NCBI RefSeq assembly: GCF_020150455.1
Contig: NZ_CP083740.1
Location: forward strand, 558,001-622,000
Source of the DNA: Bremerella sp. TYQ1
GTDB lineage: Bacteria > Planctomycetota > Planctomycetia > Pirellulales > Pirellulaceae
DNA length: 64,000 nt
Direction: 5' to 3'
This document shows positions 39,143 to 47,141 of the stretch, piece by piece. Both the position numbers and the translations under genes were made by a program. Positions within the stretch are counted from its first letter, which is position 1. Each line of letters starts with the position of its first letter. The notes under the pieces were generated by a model that saw only the letters and a program-made list of their open reading frames with translations, had not been told where the DNA came from and did not search any database.

Positions 39143-41056
39143 ATGAGCTCACAACAAGAACAAGAATTGCTCAAGCTATTAGATCGTCTGCTCGACGATC
39201 AGCTCGACGAGCAAGGCAATCAGCGACTTGCGGAACTTCTTGAATCGCCGGATGCACAACAAATCTACAAGCAGTACATGTGGCTGCATGCCGACCTGTT
39301 TCAAGCGGCCGGCCATGATATCGATAGCCTCGAACTTCCAGCTAAGCCTGGACCACATCGCCTGAGAGCCAGGTCTTCCGGATGGATCTTGGGCCTGGCG
39401 CTTAGCCTTACGATCGTCTTCGCCGGACTTTGGGGAGCAAGCCTATGGGCTCCTGCCAGACCGCAAGAGTCGCTTGGCGAAATCACACACAGCGAAGACG
39501 CCAGATGGCAGTCGGAAGGACAGCCTCAAGATGAACTGGGGCAAATTCATCGGGGAAACTGGGAGCTTACTTCTGGTTCCGCCACCATCGTCATGAATAG
39601 TGGCGCCGAAGTCTCCCTCCGTGGCCCCTCGAAGTTCCAAGTACTCGACGCCAAGGCAATCCAACTCGATTTCGGTGACGTGACCATTCACGCGCCCGAC
39701 TCCGCGGTCGGTTTTCGAGTGCTCACACCGACCGGCGATATCGTCGACCTGGGAACTGAGTTCAATGTTTCGGTCGACAACTCAGGGGAAACGGAAGTTC
39801 ATGTCTCGCAAGGCGTCGTTGTTGCCAAGTCGGTCAGCAATGGATCGGTCGTCCCCATACTTCGCGGCGAAGCGGGGCGAATTGATCGCACGCTGGGCGA
39901 CATCATGCCTACTCCGTTCGATCTTGCTCGATTCGGCAAAGAGGAGAAACCTCAGGAAGCCCCAGGGCAGAGAACTTCCTTGGGCAAATTTGCCCCGATC
40001 CCAGGCGACGCACGCATCGTTTTCCTGGGCGATAGCGCGACCGATCAAGAGACCTACATACTTTTGATCAAGCAGTATCTCAAGCAAGTTGGTACCCACG
40101 CGGATGTCCGCTACTTCAATTCGGGGATGACATTTCAGTTCTTCTTCGACGAGGCAAACTTCCAACAACACGTAGCCGCATTCGCTCCGACTCATGCGGT
40201 TTTGGAATTTGGGACGGAGCTTGCGATCAATTCAGTCGACCCGGGTACATTTGAGCAACAACTTCGACAGCTTTGTAGCCGACTAGAAGCGACTTCCATT
40301 GAGCCTGTACTGGTGATTGACTACCCATTCAGCGCTGGATCTGCCGAGATTCGCACGCGGCAACAAGTGTATCGTCAAATCGTTATGGGCGTCGCTCGAG
40401 AATTCGGATATCGCATTGCCGATGCCGAGTACCACTTTCTTTCATCGCCAATCCAGCAGGATCATCTCGTTTCCAGCGACGGTCGACGCCCCTCGTTTGA
40501 TGGGCACCGTCTCCTGGCGAAAGCAATTCTGGAGAGCTTGGGCTATTCAGACGGTGACATTGATCGAACGATCGAGATTTCGATGCTTCCGGGAGTGATC
40601 CAAGACTGGAAGTACAAGACCAAGGAAGACGACCAGCCACTCACGGCACAAGTCGTGCGTGCTCTTCAGACAGACGTGTCCTGGAAGGAGATTTCGCTCC
40701 CTCTTCCAGAAAACACGTTTGCGAAGCGAATTGCCGATGAGTCGCACCTGGTCGGTTACCGCGATCGCTCACGCGGATACGCCACTAGCCTGCCAGCGAA
40801 CTATCGCCCAGGGATTGTGGCCGTATCGCAGATTGAATGCGAAGCACCGAAGACGGCCTATGTCAACGTCGGTGCCTCCGTTCACGCAGTCTGGGTCAAT
40901 GGTGAACAGGTTCTGCGACTAAGTGAATGGACCGGTTGGCATGCTGGCAAGAAGCGTGTAGCCGTCGCACTAGCGGCCGGCAAAAACCAAATTGTGATCG
41001 AAGCTGGCGATAACTTTTTTGTAAGTGTGACCGACGATCGTGATTGGTCGCTCTGA
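39143..41056 (+). CDS. FecR-domain transmembrane protein fused to an SGNH hydrolase-like domain
   Basis: This 637-residue protein has four parts. A cytoplasmic N-terminus (1-79) shows the acidic LLDRLLDDQLDEQGNQRL pattern of planctomycete anti-sigma-like proteins. A membrane helix spans about 80-100. A FecR domain (about 140-235) has VLTPTGDIVDLGTEFNV and HVSQGVVVA. A periplasmic SGNH-like domain (about 288-460) begins IVFLGDSATDQ (Ser in GDS) and ends SFDGHRLLAKAI, a probable catalytic Asp/His pair. A jelly-roll-like C-terminus follows. LamG fusions to FecR are common in this phylum; an SGNH fusion is not one I know as standard. It probably senses or modifies a glycan and regulates the sigma factor encoded 16 bp upstream. 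Confidence 0.8.
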   Translation: MSSQQEQELLKLLDRLLDDQLDEQGNQRLAELLESPDAQQIYKQYMWLHADLFQAAGHDIDSLELPAKPGPHRLRARSSGWILGLALSLTIVFAGLWGASLWAPARPQESLGEITHSEDARWQSEGQPQDELGQIHRGNWELTSGSATIVMNSGAEVSLRGPSKFQVLDAKAIQLDFGDVTIHAPDSAVGFRVLTPTGDIVDLGTEFNVSVDNSGETEVHVSQGVVVAKSVSNGSVVPILRGEAGRIDRTLGDIMPTPFDLARFGKEEKPQEAPGQRTSLGKFAPIPGDARIVFLGDSATDQETYILLIKQYLKQVGTHADVRYFNSGMTFQFFFDEANFQQHVAAFAPTHAVLEFGTELAINSVDPGTFEQQLRQLCSRLEATSIEPVLVIDYPFSAGSAEIRTRQQVYRQIVMGVAREFGYRIADAEYHFLSSPIQQDHLVSSDGRRPSFDGHRLLAKAILESLGYSDGDIDRTIEISMLPGVIQDWKYKTKEDDQPLTAQVVRALQTDVSWKEISLPLPENTFAKRIADESHLVGYRDRSRGYATSLPANYRPGIVAVSQIECEAPKTAYVNVGASVHAVWVNGEQVLRLSEWTGWHAGKKRVAVALAAGKNQIVIEAGDNFFVSVTDDRDWSL

Positions 41057-41279
41057 CCGATCCGTTCGTCGCTTGCCGCCTAGGAAACGACTTAAACATC
41101 CTTACAAGACCTCCAATACGTATTTGAAATGTTTCTACAACTCCCTTCAATGTAGTGTTATTTCCGAATCAGCAGATTACCCCATCGACGTGCCTCGTGA
41201 GCGCAGCCTCAATCGCTCGCAATGACGATGTCAATTTGCCTCGGATGATTTTTCTTCTCTGTTTTTAGGAACCCATTCG

Positions 41280-42257
41280 ATGTCTCGTAATGCCTCATCC
41301 TCTGCACAATCATCTCGACGAGCCTTTACGCTTGTAGAATTGCTCGTCGTCATCGCCATTATCGGAGTGCTCATCGCACTTCTCTTGCCGGCCGTCCAAC
41401 AAGCGCGAGAAGCTGCTCGTCGTATGACCTGTACGAATCATCTCAAGCAGATGGGTTTAGCCCTTCATAATTACCACGACACATACGGAACGATGCCCCC
41501 AGGCTGGTTGGTCCATAGCAATACCAATGACTCGGCATGGGGTTGGAACGCACTCATTCTTCCATTCATGGAACAATCCAACCTTCACGATGCACTGAAC
41601 GTAACCTCGAAAACGCTTCAGCAGGTAAAGACCGAGTACAGTGCGTCTTCACCAACCGCTCAAGATCTGGCGTTAATGACGACCATCGATATCGCTCTTT
41701 GCCCATCCGACACTGGCCCGCCACTGAACGATACGAAACACATCAACACGCTAGAGGTTCCCCTGTCCAACTACATCGCTTGCGTTGGCTTCTCAAGTGC
41801 TCAAGGGACAACGAAAACGAAACATCCAGCTGGGCTGGGGCTATTTATTGGCAACGATGGCCGTTCTTTTCGCGACATCGTCGATGGAACAAGCAACACC
41901 ATTGCGGTGGGGGAAAGAAGTTATCGCCTAAACGGTCGAGCCGCAGTGTGGGCTGGTCCGGGACGCGCCGGACAAGGCAGCTCTACCGATGGTGTGCAGA
42001 ACGTTTCTGGCGGTGTTTCCTTTACCCTGAACGGTCCGGAGTCACGTGGTGGCTTCCGATCATTGCACCCTGGCGGAGCAAACTTTGTCTATGCCGATGC
42101 CTCAGTCCATTTCGTTCCCGAGACGATCAATTCCGATCGAGGAAACTGTCCGGAGTGGTTCTGCAATACCTGGTCAGACCAGCAAGCCGTCACCGACGAG
42201 CTTGGCGTGTTTCAGCGCCTGGGCATGATTGCCGACGGCATGGTCATCTCGGAATAG
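41280..42257 (+). CDS. DUF1559 domain-containing protein with prepilin-type N-terminus
   Basis: This is a 325-residue paralog of the protein at 5708-6655. It shares the leader [20 protein letters not shown] almost unchanged, the [10 protein letters not shown] start of the domain and the C-terminal HPGGANFVYADASVHFV motif. It is expected to be processed by a prepilin peptidase and to sit at the inner membrane or surface; the exact role is unknown. About 220 bp with no clear feature separate it from the FecR gene. A strong hairpin lies 19 bp after its stop, before the lipoprotein gene. Confidence 0.93.
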   Translation: MSRNASSSAQSSRRAFTLVELLVVIAIIGVLIALLLPAVQQAREAARRMTCTNHLKQMGLALHNYHDTYGTMPPGWLVHSNTNDSAWGWNALILPFMEQSNLHDALNVTSKTLQQVKTEYSASSPTAQDLALMTTIDIALCPSDTGPPLNDTKHINTLEVPLSNYIACVGFSSAQGTTKTKHPAGLGLFIGNDGRSFRDIVDGTSNTIAVGERSYRLNGRAAVWAGPGRAGQGSSTDGVQNVSGGVSFTLNGPESRGGFRSLHPGGANFVYADASVHFVPETINSDRGNCPEWFCNTWSDQQAVTDELGVFQRLGMIADGMVISE

Positions 42258-42275
42258 TATTGATTAAAGGGGCAC

Positions 42276-42314
42276 GCACGCTGCGAGTATGGGAATTCTC
42301 GACTCGCAGTGTGC
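42276..42314 (+). terminator. Strong hairpin between DUF1559 and lipoprotein genes
   Basis: Arms GCACGCTGCGAGT (42276-42288) and ACTCGCAGTGTGC (42302-42314) pair over 13 bp with one G-T wobble and a 13-base loop. No T-tract follows. It may act as an intercistronic attenuator or transcript stabiliser, lowering lipoprotein output relative to the DUF1559 protein. A comparable hairpin follows the other DUF1559 gene at 6723-6753. Confidence 0.5.
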
Positions 42315-42365
42315 TCCTTACCCCCGCTCCCCATCTGCGGACGATTCTTCGTAGGACACCTTTCA

Positions 42366-42734
42366 ATGCTTAAGACTTTCAACCACCACGCTTGTATCGC
42401 ACTTTCCATCGTCTTGTTGGCGGCCTCTTTTGGTTGCAGTAACACGCCGGAGGACACCGGTCCTTCCACGGCGGAGACGTTCTCCAGCTATGTTGCCTCG
42501 CTGGAAGGTGCCGTGAAGACTGCCCATCCCCAGGAACTTGCCGCAGCGTCAGAGGAGCTTGCCGAGTCAGCGGAACTGGCCTCCAAATCGATACGCTCAT
42601 CGAATAAGGAAGAAGTACGCCAGTTGGTAAGTGAGTTTCAACAGTTTTCTAAAGCCGCAGCTAGCGAATCAAAAAAGGACCTCGTGCAGCGTATCGAAAA
42701 GATGAAGTCGCTTGTCGCGGAACTCGATAATTGA
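42366..42734 (+). CDS. Small helical lipoprotein, function unknown
   Basis: This is a 122-residue predicted lipoprotein with hydrophobic signal and lipobox AASFGC (Cys about residue 24), followed by a mostly helical, Ala/Ser/Glu-rich domain (EELAESAELASKSI, RQLVSEFQQFSKAAASESKKDL). I start at 42366; an upstream frame to 42309 places extra residues before the signal and overlaps the hairpin. It probably belongs to the sigma-FecR-DUF1559 transcript. No family recognised. Confidence 0.7.
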   Translation: MLKTFNHHACIALSIVLLAASFGCSNTPEDTGPSTAETFSSYVASLEGAVKTAHPQELAAASEELAESAELASKSIRSSNKEEVRQLVSEFQQFSKAAASESKKDLVQRIEKMKSLVAELDN

Positions 42735-42802
42735 TCAACGATAGCGGCAATGTGTTGTCCCACCGCTCTGTTATGTGCTGGCATCCTATTGGCGAATATA
42801 GC

Positions 42803-42831
42803 AAGGAACGTCACCCGTCAGTTCGTTCCTT
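42803..42831 (+). terminator. Putative intrinsic terminator after the lipoprotein gene
   Basis: Arms AAGGAACG (42803-42810) and CGTTCCTT (42824-42831) form a perfect 8-bp stem with a 13-base loop, followed by a T-rich stretch (TACTTTAGTGTTTTG). It lies 69 bp after the lipoprotein stop and probably ends the sigma factor-FecR-DUF1559 unit. Confidence 0.4.
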
Positions 42832-43293
42832 TACTTTAGTGTTTTGTAGCAAGATAATGCGACCAAGGTATCGCTGACGTTCTCTTCCGCAAAAGCAAAT
42901 TGCATGTGAAGGACTGATGGACATTGGACTTACTCGGGTATACAGCTAAGAGCTACCGGTCGATCGGATTCCTGCGATCACCCGTAAAGGCGTTTCTACT
43001 CGCATTTTCCAACTCTAAACTCTGTAATTCCCTCTTCTTGCTTTCGCCCCGCAATCCCCATTTGCTCTTGTCTCTTTCTGTCCTGATCCAGGATCCAGAT
43101 CCAGTAGCTCCTCAATGCGAGAATGAAGCGACGCATCCCCATCGACATTTACCTACGTGGCCTGCTTGATGGTTTGAAGCTTTGTCCGCAACGGTTGAGG
43201 ACTAGCCGAAACCTTCTTGAATGTGGGAGTAGGCCAATACGCTTCACGGCGTCTAGTGTTCATGTTGATCATTAAGGAAGTTCTCGTATTGGA
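42832..43293. other. Intergenic region before the recombinase, nothing recognised
   Basis: About 460 bp. An 81-codon frame at 42924-43169 has no ribosome site and no protein-like motif, and I do not call it a gene. It marks the change from the envelope/regulatory block to the accessory island, so an island end may lie here. Confidence 0.4.
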
Positions 43294-43329
43294 GAATTGT
43301 CGCGTCAGGCGACCGTTACGCGACAATTC
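43294..43329. repeat. Perfect 11-bp inverted repeat at the 5' end of the serine recombinase gene
   Basis: Arms GAATTGTCGCG (43294-43304) and CGCGACAATTC (43319-43329) are perfect reverse complements separated by 14 bp. The dyad lies about 80 bp before the preferred recombinase ATG. It could be a recombinase binding or attachment half-site, or an operator. No second copy was noticed by eye elsewhere in the window. Confidence 0.6.
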
Positions 43330-43410
43330 GTTTCTAGACTTCGGCTACGGCTTGCGAAGCCGCGGCCTGGTGGTCGCCTGCTAGCATTCTGTGGCAAGCC
43401 GTGCATCTCC

Positions 43411-45936
43411 ATGATTCACGGGAAGCTAGACATGCAGCCCAATTTGGTGGCGGCCAAGCTTGAGAAACTGCTCCATGATTTCAGCGAAAAAGCCGTTGCA
43501 ACTACCGTCAAGGGGAAGACGGCTCCGGCAAAGCGGAAGAAAGTGAAACGCACGAAGGAGGAGATTCGTCGTCAACAGGATCAGTTCCATGCAAAGACGG
43601 TCAAAGAGATCGACTCCCTGCTGGAGGACTATTACACGAGAATCTCGCAAGAAGGTGCCGATAGTATCGGCGCAGCCTACGCTCGCTTCTCGACGAGATT
43701 TCAAGATTCAATCGCAGATCAACTCCGATCGATCCTCCAGGATGCCGTACGGTTGGACATCTATATTCCGCGCGAGTACGTTTTCTTCGACCTTGCAGTT
43801 CGCGGCTTTCAAGATCGGCGACCTGGCCTCATGGCTCTCAGGAAGATGTTAGAAGCGGGAAACATCCAAACGCTCATGGTCTTCACCACGTCCCGACTCT
43901 ACCGACGAGCCTACAAGTGCTTGCAGTTTGTTGAAGAGGATTTGGTCGAGCAAGGCATTCGTGGAATCTTCGTCAAATCGCATATCGACACCGCCGACGG
44001 GGATAACTGGCGAACGACCTTACAGGCGTTGGCCAACATTGATGAGGCGCAAGTCCGCGTATACGGGGCGCATATTAATGCATCACACGAAGGGCTGTTC
44101 GACAGGCAGATGGTCCATACGACCCTTTCCCTAGGCTACACCGGTGAAATCGTTGAAGGTGAGTTGACGCGGCGGCAGCGTCCTCGGCGAAGGATCGTCA
44201 TTGATCCTGAATCCGCTCAATGGATAGTTCGGATCTTTTACTGGTATGTGGTCGATCGGATCAGTATTGCGGAGATTGCAAGGAAGCTCAACGCAGACGA
44301 GAACGCCCCTGCCCCGGAGAATTCAATTACCGGCCTTTGGACGCATGCTTTGGTGCGAAAGCACCTATCCAATCCCCTATATCGCGGCTGGTGGGCTTAT
44401 GGGGCGACGGAGACCAAGTGGAAGAGCAAGAAGGATTATGCTGCTCAAATTCCCCGGCAAGCCCCATTGAGGGAAGCCCATTTCGACGATCTACAGATCA
44501 TTCCGGATGAGTGCTGGTATGCCGCTCAAACGCTGCTTGCTGCCGAAACAAGCAAGTCGGGGCGAAAACCTACGACAGGAGACCGTGATAAAGGACCTCG
44601 CCTTTTGCAAGGTATGTTTGTCTGTCCAGAGCACGGTCGCCGACTTGCAGCCGGGGGGGCAAATGGTCGCATGTTGCTGTGTCCGTGCTGCCGCTACATC
44701 GAATCAAATAGTCGACCGATCTTTACTCACTTGAATCGGAAACTGGCTCTGCGATTGACGTGCGATCACCTTATCGATTGGATCCGACCGTCGGAAGAAC
44801 TTATTGATTCGGTAGTCGAGGAATGCGAACGTCGTTCCGCAGAATTGCAAAAAGAGGACCCCTATATTCTGCAGGCTCTGAAAAAACGGGCGGCCGAGCT
44901 CAAGGCCACCATCGACTTCAATCGTCGCAACCCTGGGGTTTCTGAGGATGAACAGCGTCAGACCATGCTGATCCTCAAGGATCTTCGCCGACAACAAAAT
45001 GACGTACTCGTCCGTCTCAGTTCCATCGAGGCCGCACAGCAGTCACCACCTCCGACGCCGAGCCGTGAACAGGTTGCCGAGTTCCTGGACGCAACAAGAG
45101 AATTGATACAACAGGGGCTAACATCCAAGGACGAATCCTTGCTTCGTAAGATGCGCCTATCGATGGAAGGCATAATTCTGGGTAAAGTTGAAGTGCATCA
45201 GATGGGGGAACGTAGTAAAGCGAAGGGTTGGCTGCAGGGCCGATTGCGGATTGATGTCGCTGGTTTTGTTGTCAAGGAATTGACCGGAGTTTGTTGTGCG
45301 GACTCGAACACCGTTCAGGAAGTGACGATCGACTTCAAAAAGGTTGACCCGCTCGACGAGCAATCGGAAACGGCGAAACGACTCTGGGATGATGGACTTC
45401 TTCTTAATGCGATCGCCCAGCAAATGGGCTGCTCTCCAGCGTACGTTACCAAGCTAATCCAACATTGGCACGATAAACGCGGCTTGCCGCGTCCCAATAA
45501 TAAGCGACGCCGAAAACAGTTAGAATCTAAGCAAATTAAAGTCCCCTCGTACAAGGAAATCGCCAACCAGGTGCATGAACTCATGATAGCAGGGCAATCC
45601 AACTTGGAAATTGGCAGGGCTTTAGGAGTTTCGGACGCCACCGTTGCCAAAGCGATTAAATGGTGGCATGAAAAGCGAGGCTTGCCGGTTCCGACCGCCG
45701 CGGATCGACGACAATTGAAGCTCTTGCGAGCAAAAAAGATGCTCGCCGAAGGTATGTTGGTTACAGATGTCGCGGCAAAACTCGAATACACGCCTCGCGG
45801 CCTAAAAATGGCACTCGCCAAGTTCGCTGCCGATAATGGCGAGGCAGCACCGGATTTCCGTTCGCGCCGTGGGAATGCCAAAGCCGGATCGGCGGCGAAT
45901 GGCAAAGAACTAGGCTCTGATAAGTTGGCCGTCTGA
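43411..45936 (+). CDS. Large serine recombinase (site-specific) with tandem HTH tail
   Basis: This is a serine recombinase of about 841 residues. The resolvase domain shows YARFS (nucleophile Ser about residue 94), RFQDSIADQLRSI and FTTSRLYRR. A Recombinase domain follows (IAEIARKLNADENAP), then a zinc ribbon (CPEH near 405 and CPCC near 425) and a coiled coil. The tail has three helix-turn-helix-like units (about 655-800): LNAIAQQMGCSPAYVTKLI, NLEIGRALGVSDATVAKAI and VTDVAAKLEYTPRGLKMAL. The frame is open from a TTG at 43297, but that start lies inside the inverted repeat; ATG 43411 or 43432 is more likely. It probably mobilises or fixes the adjacent defence island. Confidence 0.88.
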   Translation: MIHGKLDMQPNLVAAKLEKLLHDFSEKAVATTVKGKTAPAKRKKVKRTKEEIRRQQDQFHAKTVKEIDSLLEDYYTRISQEGADSIGAAYARFSTRFQDSIADQLRSILQDAVRLDIYIPREYVFFDLAVRGFQDRRPGLMALRKMLEAGNIQTLMVFTTSRLYRRAYKCLQFVEEDLVEQGIRGIFVKSHIDTADGDNWRTTLQALANIDEAQVRVYGAHINASHEGLFDRQMVHTTLSLGYTGEIVEGELTRRQRPRRRIVIDPESAQWIVRIFYWYVVDRISIAEIARKLNADENAPAPENSITGLWTHALVRKHLSNPLYRGWWAYGATETKWKSKKDYAAQIPRQAPLREAHFDDLQIIPDECWYAAQTLLAAETSKSGRKPTTGDRDKGPRLLQGMFVCPEHGRRLAAGGANGRMLLCPCCRYIESNSRPIFTHLNRKLALRLTCDHLIDWIRPSEELIDSVVEECERRSAELQKEDPYILQALKKRAAELKATIDFNRRNPGVSEDEQRQTMLILKDLRRQQNDVLVRLSSIEAAQQSPPPTPSREQVAEFLDATRELIQQGLTSKDESLLRKMRLSMEGIILGKVEVHQMGERSKAKGWLQGRLRIDVAGFVVKELTGVCCADSNTVQEVTIDFKKVDPLDEQSETAKRLWDDGLLLNAIAQQMGCSPAYVTKLIQHWHDKRGLPRPNNKRRRKQLESKQIKVPSYKEIANQVHELMIAGQSNLEIGRALGVSDATVAKAIKWWHEKRGLPVPTAADRRQLKLLRAKKMLAEGMLVTDVAAKLEYTPRGLKMALAKFAADNGEAAPDFRSRRGNAKAGSAANGKELGSDKLAV

Positions 45937-46127
45937 AAATAGATGTTCATGCCGGGCCGCGAACCAGCATGTCGCCGATCCGTTCGCAGCCCTAGTCAGG
46001 GTGTGCCTGCTTGAGCATCAGAATCGTCCGATTGGTCAGCCCAGGTAGTCTGCTTCCTTTCTTCGAGCCTCTAGGCTAGTTGATCAGACCGCCCGTTCCG
46101 CTGCAAGGTATCCAGCAGCAGAAGCTT

Positions 46128-46490
46128 CTACTGTGGCAAGATGGGCGTCTGAGGGCGATCAACACCGGGAGCGAAGGTGGCACGTCGCTTGGTCCTGACA
46201 ACCGGAAGTGGAGCCTCTTTGCCCCACGACAGTGAATCTGGCAACTCGGAGATCCGTTCTTTAGGGAGAGGACGAGGCCAAGGAGACTGATACTTTTCAT
46301 CCGACACAGGTGGAAACGCCTCTTGCATTTGCTCGGCAGCCGGAGTCTTCAACGTCGGCCCTGCGGGTCCGACGATTGGAACTGAAACGAATACTTTTTG
46401 TAGGTGGCTTCTTAGCTGCGCTCGCTGAGAGGATCTGTCGAATTGGCCACGCGCCAGATAGGCTCGTCGGATGGATGTTACAGGACACAT
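46128..46490 (-). CDS. Small proline-rich protein, homologous to the one at 62402-62629
   Basis: This is a 120-codon frame of unknown function, the start uncertain. Its middle, PAGPTLKTPAAEQMQEAF, matches PAGPPLEPPAAEHLPEAF of the small gene at 62402-62629. The DNA of the shared part (46312-46370, minus strand) agrees at about 48 of 59 positions with 62492-62550. Conservation at both DNA and protein level in the same frame supports a real, or recently real, gene. No domain recognised. The first half (MCPVTSIRRAYLARG) has no counterpart and may not be translated. Confidence 0.45.
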   Translation of the reverse strand: MCPVTSIRRAYLARGQFDRSSQRAQLRSHLQKVFVSVPIVGPAGPTLKTPAAEQMQEAFPPVSDEKYQSPWPRPLPKERISELPDSLSWGKEAPLPVVRTKRRATFAPGVDRPQTPILPQ

Positions 46491-46792
46491 CTACGGTCCA
46501 TTTCCGAACTTCGCGAGGGTTTTAATTACCAATTGAGGTTTGGATCGACCTCCCTGTTGAGGCTTTGCCCAATGAGATAAATGGGAGATCGAGGTTTTCG
46601 TTTACGAGGCAAAAATCGTCTCCAATCACGACTCAAAGGGTTGTTCAGGGGCGATTCCTAAATCTCTGTACCGGAATTGGAACGCGTAACCTCAGAAATG
46701 GAAATGAGTTGCGGAATTCACTTTGAAAGTGGAATCCAAGATGGTTGTGTCCACGACTAAGTTTATTTCAACTTTGCCTTATTGAAAAATGA
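46491..46792. other. Intergenic region, nothing recognised
   Basis: About 300 bp between the small proline-rich gene and a tyrosine recombinase relic. No coding frame, repeat or promoter that I can support. Confidence 0.3.
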
Positions 46793-46924
46793 TCTTTCGT
46801 TTTCGATTATTGGACAAAAAAGCCGATTAGCGTTGAGATGCTCTCGGAGCTGATGGGCAATTCGGTCGAGATTTGCCGGGAGCATTATCTCGCATGGGAT
46901 CGGAGATATTCGGAGCAGTTCTAG
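46793..46924 (+). pseudogene. Relic of a tyrosine recombinase C-terminus
   Basis: The frame reads SVEMLSELMGNSVEICREHY then LAWDRRYSEQF and a TAG, followed by A-A-Y-stop. This is the standard end of XerD-like integrases (LGHSSVKVTEKHYAPWVKARQ type), keeping the Tyr nucleophile context (EHY) but with the conserved His changed to Asn. Upstream the frame closes at 46790. Only about 43 codons remain, so it is a relic. It lies about 220 bp before the PHP-SMC ATPase gene. Confidence 0.6.
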
Positions 46925-47141
46925 GCAGCGTATTAGTTGGCCACACTTAAGAGAAGGCTGCCCTTTGGCATTACGATGCGATAAGCATTTTCTCGCTAGG
47001 CGCAACGGTCAGTTGAGTTCAATTCCGTTATGAAATAGTCTATCTCCAATGCTGTTCGGATGTACTTCGAACAGTGCAATGCAAACGCCGATAGTAATTT
47101 CGTTTGTTGCACGAGACTCGTACCTTTTGAATGGCAGCAAC

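Noticed and set aside
42924..43169. 81-codon frame before the recombinase
   Set aside because: No ribosome site, no motif, composition not protein-like.
43297..43410. TTG start for the serine recombinase at 43297
   Set aside because: It lies inside the perfect inverted repeat, and the added residues are Arg-rich and non-conserved in character; ATG 43411 or 43432 is more plausible.
46763..47005. 80-codon minus-strand frame before the PHP-SMC ATPase gene
   Set aside because: It is antisense to the tyrosine recombinase relic, which explains the sequence better.
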